Notes under the pieces: generated by a model
What the model saw: only the letters and a program-made list of their open reading frames with translations
Told to the model about the DNA's origin: nothing
The model's database searches: none
Source of the DNA: an uncultured Steroidobacter sp.
Lineage (GTDB): Bacteria; Pseudomonadota; Gammaproteobacteria; Steroidobacterales; Steroidobacteraceae
Length of the DNA stretch: 64,000 bases
Direction: 5' to 3'
NCBI GenBank assembly: GCA_938008435.1
Contig: CALLKK010000021.1
Coordinates: forward strand, 1-64,000
Program-made: the position numbers and the translations under genes
Shown: positions 34,160 through 42,684 of the stretch, one piece after another
How positions within the stretch are numbered: the first letter of the stretch is position 1
Layout: each line of letters opens with the position of its first letter

Positions 34160-34801
34160 ATGGCGATTCCCGACGATCAACGACAAGCGGCTCAACAGCC
34201 TGGCTCGCCCGCGGCGAAAACACGTTCGCAGATCTGGGTACTTGTCGGCCTGTTCTTCGCGCCGCTCGCGATCGCCTTCGTGCTCTATTACGGGCTCGAC
34301 GGTTGGCGTCCCGGCGGCGGCACCAATCGCGGCGATCTCATTCAGCCGCCGCGGCCGCTTCCCGAGGCCGCGCTCGTCACGCCGGACGGGACGACATTGC
34401 CAGCCGCCACGCTGCGCGGCAAATGGACGCTCGTCTACATCGGCAACGGCGCCTGCGATGAGCGCTGCCGCGAAGCGCTTACACTCATCCGCCAGAGCCG
34501 ACTCGCGTTGAACGATGACATGACGCGCGTGCAGCGGCTGTTCCTGGTCACGGGCGAATGCTGCGATCGGGAGTACCTTGCGACCCATCACGAGGGATTG
34601 CTCGTTGCGCTCCTCGATGAGTCCGCCGCGGCGCTGCGCGAGGTCTTCGCCGAAGCGACGCCCGAGCCGCTCGATGAAGCAGGGCGCATCTACATCGTCG
34701 ATCCGCTCGGCAATTTGATGATGAGCTATGCGCGGGATGCCGAGCCGAAAGGCCTGCTGACCGACATGAAGAAGCTCCTCAAGCTCTCGCACATCGGCTG
34801 A
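34160..34801 (+). CDS. Membrane-anchored SCO/thioredoxin-like oxidase-associated protein
   Basis: The 213-aa product has one N-terminal membrane helix (IWVLVGLFFAPLAIAFVLYY) and a periplasmic thioredoxin-like fold. It carries a CxxxC pair (CDERC) after the strand WTLVYIGNGA. This matches SCO1/SenC-type copper chaperones in layout. The distal copper-binding His of true SCO proteins is not obvious, so it may act as a thiol reductant for CuA assembly instead of as a copper donor. It lies between SURF1 and ctaA, as in many gammaproteobacteria. Confidence 0.75.
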   Translation: MAIPDDQRQAAQQPGSPAAKTRSQIWVLVGLFFAPLAIAFVLYYGLDGWRPGGGTNRGDLIQPPRPLPEAALVTPDGTTLPAATLRGKWTLVYIGNGACDERCREALTLIRQSRLALNDDMTRVQRLFLVTGECCDREYLATHHEGLLVALLDESAAALREVFAEATPEPLDEAGRIYIVDPLGNLMMSYARDAEPKGLLTDMKKLLKLSHIG

Positions 34802-34855
34802 GCTTACGGTCGGCCTTTGCTTTCCGCGTCTTTTCTTGGTTAGCTTGCCTCGATC

Positions 34856-35890
34856 ATGCGCACTCTCGTTGTATTCCGTCGTCTTGCGTTGTTCGGCGCT
34901 TGTCTTGCTTTCGTCGTCGTCGTTCTCGGCGCCTGGGTGCGCTTGAGCGCGGCAGGGCTCGGCTGTCCCGATTGGCCCGGCTGCTACGGTCATCTGACCG
35001 TCGATGCCGCTGCGCGCAATCTCGAAGCGATCTCGAGCGCATTTCCCGATCGTCCTTTCGACTATTCGAAAGCGATCAAGGAGATGGTGCATCGCTATTT
35101 CGCCTCGACGCTCGGCCTGACCATCCTCGTGCTCGCAGGCATTGCGATCGCCAATCGCAAAGATCCGGAGCAGCCGGTCGTGCTGCCGCTCGCGCTCGTC
35201 GCGCTCGTCATCTTGCAGGGTCTGCTCGGCATGTGGACGGTGACGCTCCTGCTCAAGCCGCTCATCGTCGTGCTGCACCTCTTGGGCGGACTGTCCACGA
35301 TGGCCCTGCTCGCCTGGCTCGCCTACAAACCGAAAACCTCCTCGCAGCGCATGGCCACCTCGCGCGAGGTCAATCGTTCGCAGCGGCTGCGCAATCTCAC
35401 GCTCGTCGGTCTCGCGGCGCTCGTGTTGCAGATCTCGCTCGGCGGCTGGACCAGCAGCAACTACGCCGCGCTCGCCTGTCCTGACTTCCCGCAATGTCAG
35501 AACGCGTGGTGGCCCGAGATGAACTACGAGGACGCCTTCGTGCTCTGGCGCGGCCTCGGCATCGATTACGAAGGCGGCGTGCTCGATCATCCCGCGCGCG
35601 TCGCCATACATTTCACGCATCGCTTGGGCGCGATCGTCGCTGCGCTCGTGCTCGGCTGGGTGAGTGTCGCTGCCTTCCGGCACGGCACGGGCGCGGTGCG
35701 CACGGGTGCAGCGCTGCTCGGGGTGTTGCTCATTGCACAGCTCATCGTCGGGCCGCTCATGGTCGTGCGCGGGTTGCCGCTCGGACTTGCGACGGCGCAC
35801 AACGGCGTGGCAGCGCTGCTCGTCATTGCGGTCGTGCGTCTGCTGAAAGCGTGCAATGCCGAGCTCAGCACGCGCTCGGCGTTGGCGTAG
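34856..35890 (+). CDS. ctaA: Heme A synthase (COX15/CtaA)
   Basis: Oxidises the C8 methyl of heme O to make heme A for the aa3 oxidase. The 344-aa protein has eight membrane helices. Typical segments are VRLSAAGLGCPDWPGCYGHL near residue 22, the HRYFAS heme-ligand helix, QISLGGWTSSNYAALACPDFP in the middle, and HFTHRLGAI near the C-terminal half. Paired Cys residues in the loop motifs (GCPDWPGCYG, ACPDFPQC) are intact. It is followed by ctaB after 33 bp. Confidence 0.95.
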   Translation: MRTLVVFRRLALFGACLAFVVVVLGAWVRLSAAGLGCPDWPGCYGHLTVDAAARNLEAISSAFPDRPFDYSKAIKEMVHRYFASTLGLTILVLAGIAIANRKDPEQPVVLPLALVALVILQGLLGMWTVTLLLKPLIVVLHLLGGLSTMALLAWLAYKPKTSSQRMATSREVNRSQRLRNLTLVGLAALVLQISLGGWTSSNYAALACPDFPQCQNAWWPEMNYEDAFVLWRGLGIDYEGGVLDHPARVAIHFTHRLGAIVAALVLGWVSVAAFRHGTGAVRTGAALLGVLLIAQLIVGPLMVVRGLPLGLATAHNGVAALLVIAVVRLLKACNAELSTRSALA

Positions 35891-35923
35891 GGTCAGGTAG
35901 AATCGTTCGAAGCCCGCACCTAC

Positions 35924-36844
35924 ATGTCCTCGGTGACCGTGGAAAACCCTCCGGCACAGCCTCAACGCGCTTCGTGGCGCGACTTCTACGAGCTCGGCAA
36001 GCCGCGCGTGGTGATGCTCATCATGTTCACCGCGATCGCGGGCATGTTTCTTGCGACGCCGGGGTGGCCGCCGCTCGATGCGCTCGTGTTCGGCTCGCTC
36101 GGGATCGCGCTTGCGGCATCTTGCGCCGCCGCCATCAATCACGTGATCGACCGGCGCTTCGATGCGCAGATGGCGCGCACACGTTACCGGCCGCTGCCCA
36201 CTGGTCACGTCACCGAACGCCAAGCGCTTGCCTACGCGACGCTGCTCGGCGTTCTGTCGATGGTGCTGCTGGTCGGCGGCGTCAACGTGCTCACCGCGGT
36301 GCTCACGTTCTTTTCGCTGATCGGCTATGCGGTCATCTACACCGTGTGGCTCAAACACGCGACGCCGCAGAACATCGTCATCGGCGGCGCGGCGGGCGCG
36401 GCACCGCCCGTGCTCGGATGGACCGCCGTCACCGGCAGTGTCGATCCGCATTCGCTGTTGCTCTTTCTCATCATCTTCACCTGGACGCCGCCGCATTTCT
36501 GGGCGCTGGCGATCGCACGGCGCGACGAGTATGCCAAGGCCGGCATTCCGATGCTGCCGGTCGCGTACAGCACGGAGTTCACGCGCCTGCACATCCTGCT
36601 CTATACGATCCTGCTCGTGATCGTGACGTTGCTGCCGTACCTTACGGGCATGAGCGGGCTCATCTATCTCGGCTTTGCGCTCGTGTTCGGCGCCGCCTTC
36701 CTCTATCGGGCGCTCGAGCTCAAGATGCGCTCCGATGCGCGTCTGCCGATGCGCACGTTCACCTTCTCGATCAAGTACCTCGCGTTCATCTTCGCGGGGC
36801 TCTTGATCGACCATTACTTCCTGTTCCGGCTGGAGGGGCTGTAG
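35924..36844 (+). CDS. ctaB: Protoheme IX farnesyltransferase (heme O synthase)
   Basis: UbiA-superfamily membrane enzyme that adds farnesyl to heme B. The 306-aa product has the Asp-rich motif NHVIDRRFDAQMARTRYRPL near residue 72 and the second motif around YAKAGIPMLPV. Nine helices are predicted. It works directly before CtaA. Also called cyoE; the cox context favours ctaB. Confidence 0.96.
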   Translation: MSSVTVENPPAQPQRASWRDFYELGKPRVVMLIMFTAIAGMFLATPGWPPLDALVFGSLGIALAASCAAAINHVIDRRFDAQMARTRYRPLPTGHVTERQALAYATLLGVLSMVLLVGGVNVLTAVLTFFSLIGYAVIYTVWLKHATPQNIVIGGAAGAAPPVLGWTAVTGSVDPHSLLLFLIIFTWTPPHFWALAIARRDEYAKAGIPMLPVAYSTEFTRLHILLYTILLVIVTLLPYLTGMSGLIYLGFALVFGAAFLYRALELKMRSDARLPMRTFTFSIKYLAFIFAGLLIDHYFLFRLEGL

Positions 36845-36914
36845 CCATAGGACGGATCGAGCCAGTGCTCTTGTCTCACCCTCCAGCTCCTGGTCTCGAA
36901 TCGCCGGCGTACCG

Positions 36915-38129
36915 ATGCCTCGTACGCGATCGCTGATTCCGGCACTCCTGCTGGCAGTCATCGCGCTCATCGCGTACGGCTCGCTGTACCCGTTCAATTT
37001 CAAACCCGATGCGATCGACGGCGGCGTGCTCGATGCTCTCACGCGACTGTCGTGGGCGCGTGCCGGGCGCGGCGATCACATCGCAAACGTGCTCTTGTAT
37101 CTGCCGCTGGGGTTCTGTCTGTACCTGTGGCTCGATACGCACTTACGCCGCTACGCCGCTTTCGTCATCACGGTCGCGTGCGGCGCGCTGCTGTCGTTTT
37201 CGATCGAGCTCGCGCAGGTGTACATCTCGCCGCGCGTGCCGAGCCTGAAGGATCTCGCGCTCAATACGATCGGCACGCTGCTCGGTGCGCTCGGCGGGCT
37301 CGCCTGGCAGGGGATCGCCGGCCTCATGCATCTGCCGGCCCGCACGGGACGGCCGAGCCGCGATCCAGGTGCGGCGCTCGTCTTGAGCGCATGGATGCTG
37401 TTTCGCTTGACGCCGTTCTTGCCGCAGTTCGATCTCGCCAAGCTCAAGACTGCGTTGCAGCCGCTCTTTGCGCCGCGCTGGGATGCGCCGTCGGTCGGCA
37501 TCTATCTCGTATGCTGGCTCATCGTCAGCCGTGCGGTCGATGGGCTCGTGAGCCGTTCGCGGCGGCTGGAAGTGCTGCTGCTCGTGATCGCAGCAGTGCT
37601 CGTGGGACGCTTGCTCGTCGCCAATCAAACCTTCGTCGCCGACGAGCTGTTGGCACTCGTGCTGCTGCTTCCCGTGCTCGTGCTGATGGATCGGCTCGCG
37701 CCTGCCGTGCAGCACGCGGCATTGCTCATCGGGCTTGCGTTCGTGATCGTCGTCGAGGAGCTCGCGCCGTTCGAGTTTGCGAGCACTGCTGCGGCGTTCG
37801 ATTTCTGGCCGTTCAAAGTGTGGGTCGAACACGGCTGGAGCGCAGCGATGCTCATCGATTGGAGCAGCCTTTTCGGGAGACTCTTTTTCTTCACTGCGCT
37901 CATGTGGCTGCTGAGGCAGGCGGGTCTCGCCATCCACGCGACGCTCGTGGTCGCGGTCGGCGGCGCCCTCGCGCTCGAAGTGTTCAAGCTATGGCTGCCC
38001 GACCAGGGCGGCTCGCTGACGATGCCGGTCCTGGTGCTCGGCATCGGGCTCATTCTGCGCCGCTTCGAACGGTCGCGCCCGAGCCGTTATACGTCGAATC
38101 TCATCTCCCGACCCGGGCGCAGCCGTTGA
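36915..38129 (+). CDS. VanZ family membrane protein
   Basis: The 404-aa product has about ten membrane helices. The N-terminal part carries the VanZ-like motifs AYGSLYPFNF, DHIANVLLYLPLG and SFSIELAQVYI (helices 1-4); a second hydrophobic half has no recognised motif apart from another FEFASTAAAFDFWPF segment that resembles the first SLYPFNF region. VanZ was named for low-level teicoplanin resistance, but in Gram-negative bacteria the family has no proven role. The last 29 bp overlap the convergent lipoprotein gene. Confidence 0.8.
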   Translation: MPRTRSLIPALLLAVIALIAYGSLYPFNFKPDAIDGGVLDALTRLSWARAGRGDHIANVLLYLPLGFCLYLWLDTHLRRYAAFVITVACGALLSFSIELAQVYISPRVPSLKDLALNTIGTLLGALGGLAWQGIAGLMHLPARTGRPSRDPGAALVLSAWMLFRLTPFLPQFDLAKLKTALQPLFAPRWDAPSVGIYLVCWLIVSRAVDGLVSRSRRLEVLLLVIAAVLVGRLLVANQTFVADELLALVLLLPVLVLMDRLAPAVQHAALLIGLAFVIVVEELAPFEFASTAAAFDFWPFKVWVEHGWSAAMLIDWSSLFGRLFFFTALMWLLRQAGLAIHATLVVAVGGALALEVFKLWLPDQGGSLTMPVLVLGIGLILRRFERSRPSRYTSNLISRPGRSR

Positions 38130-38853
38130 CTTCGCGTCCGTCCAGGATGGCCTTGGCCGAATAAGCGAAGTACTCACCCGACATCGAATCGCGGCACGGC
38201 TGCGCGTGCACCATGAGCTCGAGCTCATGTCCGTTGCCGCGCGCGCTGTAGCGCACCGCACCTTCCGCATTGATCGCCTCCGGTGCCGCGAAACGCAGGC
38301 CGTCGGGCGTCTCAGGTTCGCGCCAGATGGCATGCGCCTCGTGCACTTCGACCGACCAGAACGGCTCGTTGCCGCGCGCGAGCACGACGTACGTCGGATC
38401 GGCTGCCTCGCAGCTCCGCAGATCCTCGGGCACCCCGGCGTAGAGAATTTCTTCGAGCACGAACACGCCGGCGAAGTCCTGCGCGGCAGGCACCTCATCC
38501 GCCGGCGCTCGCTCGCCATAGGCCTCGACATACAACGACACGGGCGTGGCTTGCTGCTCGTCAAGGAGCGTTTGCGCCAGCCCCTCGGGCGATTGATCGA
38601 GCACCCACAGCGTCGCCTGCGACGCCTCTTTGGCCCCGCACGCGTGAAAGGCCGCGCTGCCGTCCTCGGCGATGGTGATGATGCCGCGCTTGATCGCGAG
38701 GCTGGATTCGGTCGGCAGTACCTCGGCTGCGCTGCCTGCCTCCGGCACGTGCAAATCGAGCGATGCGCCAGGCGGCGCTTCCGGATCACGCGTACAGCCG
38801 GTCAGCAGGATACCGAGCGCCACGACGCCCGAGACGACGCGCGGAGATGGCAT
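38101..38853 (-). CDS. Putative lipoprotein, COG3650-like
   Basis: The 250-aa preprotein has a lipoprotein signal (MPSPRVVSGVVALGILLTGC; lipobox Cys at 20). Residues 159-166 read ARGNEPFW, the hallmark of a family of outer-membrane or periplasmic proteins of unknown function (COG3650); the C-terminal half has the conserved MSGEYFAYSAKAILDGREVNGCA segment with two Cys. The N-terminal half (residues 50-145) is not recognised. GAGGG precedes ATG 38853. Much of the long upstream open frame is antisense to uvrD. Confidence 0.8.
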   Translation of the reverse strand: MPSPRVVSGVVALGILLTGCTRDPEAPPGASLDLHVPEAGSAAEVLPTESSLAIKRGIITIAEDGSAAFHACGAKEASQATLWVLDQSPEGLAQTLLDEQQATPVSLYVEAYGERAPADEVPAAQDFAGVFVLEEILYAGVPEDLRSCEAADPTYVVLARGNEPFWSVEVHEAHAIWREPETPDGLRFAAPEAINAEGAVRYSARGNGHELELMVHAQPCRDSMSGEYFAYSAKAILDGREVNGCARVGR

Positions 38854-38991
38854 GTAATTCCCTCGAGAAGCTGATCCTGCGGCGGAATACGAGAGGCGCA
38901 CAGCATACCGAATTGCGGCCGCCGTGAGCCTGCGGCCCCTGAGCGGCCGCTGACGCCCGGAGCCGGGCGGCCGGTAGGTTACAATTGAGTG

Positions 38992-41148
38992 ATGGATCTT
39001 TCGCCTATTCTGAACGGCCTCAACGATGCGCAGCGTGCGGCCGTGACCGCGCCGCTTGCGCCGACGCTCGTCCTGGCGGGTGCGGGCAGCGGCAAGACTC
39101 GCGTGCTCACTCACCGCATCGCCTGGCTCGTGCACGTCGAGAACGTCTCGCCGCACAGCATCCTCGCCGTCACGTTCACGAACAAGGCCGCCGGCGAGAT
39201 GCGCGGACGCATCGAGTCGCTGCTCGGTTTGACGCGCGCACCGCTTTGGATCGGCACGTTCCACGGCATCGCGCATCGCTTGCTGCGGCTTCATTGGCGC
39301 GAAGCGAATCTCCCGCAGGCATTTCAGATCATGGACGCCGAGGATCAGGGGCGCGCCATCCGCAAGCTCCTGCGCACGCTCAATCTGGACGAAGCGCGTT
39401 GGGTGCCGAAGGAGATCATGTGGTTCATCAACGCGCGCAAGGACGAAGGCTTGCGGCCGCGCGACTTGAAGGACGAAGGCGATCCGACCCGCCGTCAGCT
39501 CATTCGCCTGTACGAGGCGTATCAGGAGCAATGCGAGCGCAGCGGCACGCTCGACTTCGCGGAGCTGTTGCTGCGCGCATATGAGCTCTGGCGCGACAAT
39601 CCGGAGCTGCTTGCGCATTACCGCGCGCGCTTCCGCCACGTCCTGATCGACGAGTTCCAGGACACCAACACGATTCAATACCAGTGGCTGAAGCTCCTTG
39701 CAGGGCCACAAGGCATGCCGTTCGCCGTCGGTGACGACGATCAGTCGATTTATCGCTGGCGCGGCGCGCGCGTCGAGAACCTGCAGCAGTTCCGGCGCGA
39801 CTATCCGAATGCGCAGCTCTTTCGGCTCGAGCAGAACTATCGCTCGACCGGCAATATCCTCGCGGCGGCGAACGCGCTCATCAGCAACAACAACGGACGG
39901 CTCGGCAAGAATCTCTGGACGAGCGGCGAGCAGGGCGATCCGATCAAGCTCTATGCGGCGTTCAATGAACGCGACGAAGCCGACTTCGTCGTCGGCCGCA
40001 TTCGCGACTGGGTAGCGCAGGGCGGGCGACGCAGCGATTGCGCCATTCTGTATCGCTCCAATGCGCAGTCCCGCGCCTTCGAAGAGGCGCTGCTCGCGGC
40101 GCGCATTCCCTATCGCGTGTACGGCGGCCTGCGCTTCTTCGAGCGCGCCGAAATCAAGGACGCGCTCGCTTACCTGCGCCTCATCTTCAGCCGCAACGAC
40201 GATCCCTCGTTCGAGCGCGTCGTGAATCTGCCGCCGCGCGGCATCGGCGTGAAGACGATGGACATCGTGCGCAATTACGCGCGCGCGAACGCCTGCACGA
40301 TGTGGGAAGCGGCGGGCGCGTGCATCGCCGAGCTCGGCGCCCGCGCGGGCCAGAGCTTGCACGCCTTCATGGCCCTGATCGAGCGGCTCGACAAGGAAAC
40401 GCGCGCGTTGCCGCTGCACGAGCAAGTCGATCACGTGATTCAGGCGAGCGGCTTGATTCCTTATTACCAGCAGGATCGCGGCGAACGCGGCGAAGCGCGG
40501 GTCGAGAACTTGAAGGAGCTCGTCAGCGCCGCGCGCGGCTTCGAGCCCGAGGAGCACGCCGATTTGCCGCCGCTTGCGAGCTTCCTCGCGCACGCGGTGC
40601 TCGAATCGGGCGAGCAACAGGCCGATGCGTGGGAGGACAGCGTGCAGATGATGACGCTGCACTCGGCCAAGGGACTCGAGTTTCCGGTAGTCTTCCTCTG
40701 CGGCATGGAGGACGGCCTGTTCCCGCACATTCGTTCTGCGACCGATCTCGAAGGGCTCGAAGAGGAGCGGCGCCTTTGCTACGTCGGCACGACGCGCGCG
40801 ATGCGTCAGCTCTATCTCACCTACGCCGAGCAACGGCGCATGCACGGCGTCGACACGTACGGCACACCGTCGCGCTTCATCAAGGAGATTCCGAGCGAGC
40901 TCATCGAGGAGATCCGACCGCGACTGCAGATCTCGCGCCCGGTGTACACGCCGCGCCATCGCATGATGGACGAAGAATTCTCGGGCACCGGGATCCGGCT
41001 CGGACAACGCGTGCGTCACGCCAAGTTCGGCGAAGGCGTCATTCTCTCCCTCGAGGGTCAAGGCGCTCACACGCATGTCGAAGTGAACTTCGAACGTCAG
41101 GGCAAGAAGTGGCTCATGCTCGCGCACGCGAATCTGGAGTTCATATGA
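38992..41148 (+). CDS. uvrD: DNA helicase II (UvrD)
   Basis: SF1A 3'-5' helicase of nucleotide-excision and mismatch repair. The 718-aa protein has Walker A GAGSGKT (30-36), motif II DEFQDTN from 220, GDDDQSIYRWRGA, LEQNYRST, and MTLHSAKGLEF. The C-terminal Tudor-like tail (GQRVRHAKFGEGVI) is characteristic of UvrD/PcrA and separates it from Rep. ATG 38992 follows a GTG one codon earlier. Confidence 0.96.
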   Translation: MDLSPILNGLNDAQRAAVTAPLAPTLVLAGAGSGKTRVLTHRIAWLVHVENVSPHSILAVTFTNKAAGEMRGRIESLLGLTRAPLWIGTFHGIAHRLLRLHWREANLPQAFQIMDAEDQGRAIRKLLRTLNLDEARWVPKEIMWFINARKDEGLRPRDLKDEGDPTRRQLIRLYEAYQEQCERSGTLDFAELLLRAYELWRDNPELLAHYRARFRHVLIDEFQDTNTIQYQWLKLLAGPQGMPFAVGDDDQSIYRWRGARVENLQQFRRDYPNAQLFRLEQNYRSTGNILAAANALISNNNGRLGKNLWTSGEQGDPIKLYAAFNERDEADFVVGRIRDWVAQGGRRSDCAILYRSNAQSRAFEEALLAARIPYRVYGGLRFFERAEIKDALAYLRLIFSRNDDPSFERVVNLPPRGIGVKTMDIVRNYARANACTMWEAAGACIAELGARAGQSLHAFMALIERLDKETRALPLHEQVDHVIQASGLIPYYQQDRGERGEARVENLKELVSAARGFEPEEHADLPPLASFLAHAVLESGEQQADAWEDSVQMMTLHSAKGLEFPVVFLCGMEDGLFPHIRSATDLEGLEEERRLCYVGTTRAMRQLYLTYAEQRRMHGVDTYGTPSRFIKEIPSELIEEIRPRLQISRPVYTPRHRMMDEEFSGTGIRLGQRVRHAKFGEGVILSLEGQGAHTHVEVNFERQGKKWLMLAHANLEFI

Positions 41149-41254
41149 GCGCAAATGCTCGCACGTCGACCGCCGTGCTCCGGCGTGAAGAAGAGCATTG
41201 CCGTCCGACTCTCTGCGCGCGCGTAAGCTCGCCGCACGGTATTCAGCGCTCGCC

Positions 41255-42643
41255 ATGAGAATCATCATCCTCGGCGCCGGCCAGGTCGGGCGTACCGCGG
41301 CCTATCACCTTGCGCGCGAAGAGGCGAACGAGGTGACGGTCGTCGACGTCAACGACGAGCTGCTGCGCGATCTGCAGGATCGGCTCGACATTCGCACCGT
41401 CGTCGGCAACGGCGCCTATCCGAGCACGCTCGACGCCTGCGGCGCGCGCGATGCCGACATCGTGATCGCGCTCACCAACAGCGACGAGGTCAACATCGTC
41501 GCCTGCCAGATCGTCGCCACGCTCTTCAACAAGAATGCAACGCGCATCGCGCGCATTCGCTCTTCCGATTACACGCGTCATTCGAAGCTCTTCGCCGACG
41601 AAGACCGTGCGTTCGCGGTCGATGTGACTATCAGCCCGGAACAGCTCGTCACCGAGCACGTCGTGCGCCTGATCGAGCATCCCGGCGCGCTGCAGGTGCT
41701 CGACTTCGCCGACGGCCGCGTGCGTCTCGTCGGCGTGCGCGCACTGCGCGGCGGCGCGCTCGTCGGGCAGCAGCTCAAGCAGCTCGCCTCGCACATCAAG
41801 GGTCACGATGCGCGGGTCGCCGCGATCTATCGCGGCGGTCAGAGCGTCAAGCCCGAAGGCACGACGACCATCGAGCATGGCGATGAGGTGTTCTTCATCT
41901 CGGCCACCGAAGACATCCGGCTCGTCATGCGCGAGATGCAGCGGCTCGAAGAGCCGGTGCGCCGTGTCGTCATCGCAGGCGGCGGCAACATCGGCTTTCG
42001 TCTCGCGCAGCGACTCGAGCTCGAGCATCAGGTCAAGGTGATCGAGCGCGATCCGCGCCGCGCACGGCGCATCTCCGAGCAGCTCAGCAACACCATCGTG
42101 CTGAGCGGCGATGCCGCCGACGAAGAGCTGCTGCTCGAAGAGAACATCGACAGCGCCGACGTCTTCGTCGCAGTGACGAATGCCGAAGAGGCGAACATCC
42201 TTTCGGCGATGCTCGCCAAGCGCCTCGGCTGTCACAAGGTCATGGCGCTCATCAATCGCCCTGCGTACGCCGAGCTCGTCGAGAGCGGCTCGATCGACAT
42301 CGCGCTCTCGCCGCAGCAGGTCACGATTGGCTCGCTCTTGGCTCATGTGCGCCGCGGCGACGTGGTGCGCGTGCACTCGTTGCGGCGCGGCGCTGCCGAA
42401 GCGCTCGAGGCGATCGCGCACGGCACCGAAGGCGACAGCCTCGTCATCGGCAAGCGCATCGAAGACATCGATCTGCCCGAGGGCACCACGATCGGCGCGG
42501 TCGTGCGCGGCGACGAGGTGCTCATCGCGCATCACGACACCGTGATCCAGCGCGGCGATCACGTGATTCTCTTTCTCACCGACCGCCGTCACATCGAGGC
42601 CGTCGAACGGCTGTTCGACATTCCGAAGAGGAAGCGGCGATGA
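41255..42643 (+). CDS. trkA: Trk K+ transport system regulatory protein TrkA
   Basis: Cytoplasmic NAD-binding gating ring of the Trk potassium channel. The 462-aa product has two RCK modules, each with a Rossmann GxGxxG motif (ILGAGQVG at 5-12; IAGGGNIG near 237) and a TrkA_C domain. The start at MRIIILGAG is the family start; the upstream frame extension is not conserved. trkH follows after 41 bp, so the whole Trk uptake system except SapD/TrkE is present. Confidence 0.97.
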   Translation: MRIIILGAGQVGRTAAYHLAREEANEVTVVDVNDELLRDLQDRLDIRTVVGNGAYPSTLDACGARDADIVIALTNSDEVNIVACQIVATLFNKNATRIARIRSSDYTRHSKLFADEDRAFAVDVTISPEQLVTEHVVRLIEHPGALQVLDFADGRVRLVGVRALRGGALVGQQLKQLASHIKGHDARVAAIYRGGQSVKPEGTTTIEHGDEVFFISATEDIRLVMREMQRLEEPVRRVVIAGGGNIGFRLAQRLELEHQVKVIERDPRRARRISEQLSNTIVLSGDAADEELLLEENIDSADVFVAVTNAEEANILSAMLAKRLGCHKVMALINRPAYAELVESGSIDIALSPQQVTIGSLLAHVRRGDVVRVHSLRRGAAEALEAIAHGTEGDSLVIGKRIEDIDLPEGTTIGAVVRGDEVLIAHHDTVIQRGDHVILFLTDRRHIEAVERLFDIPKRKRR

Positions 42644-42684
42644 GCCGGCTTGCTGGCGAGCGATTGTCGGCCTGTTAGCTGCCC

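Noticed and set aside
36870..36900. A tenth heptad locus upstream of the VanZ-like gene (CCCTCCAGCTCCTGG)
   Set aside because: The period is not kept over more than two units, so it cannot be told from chance.
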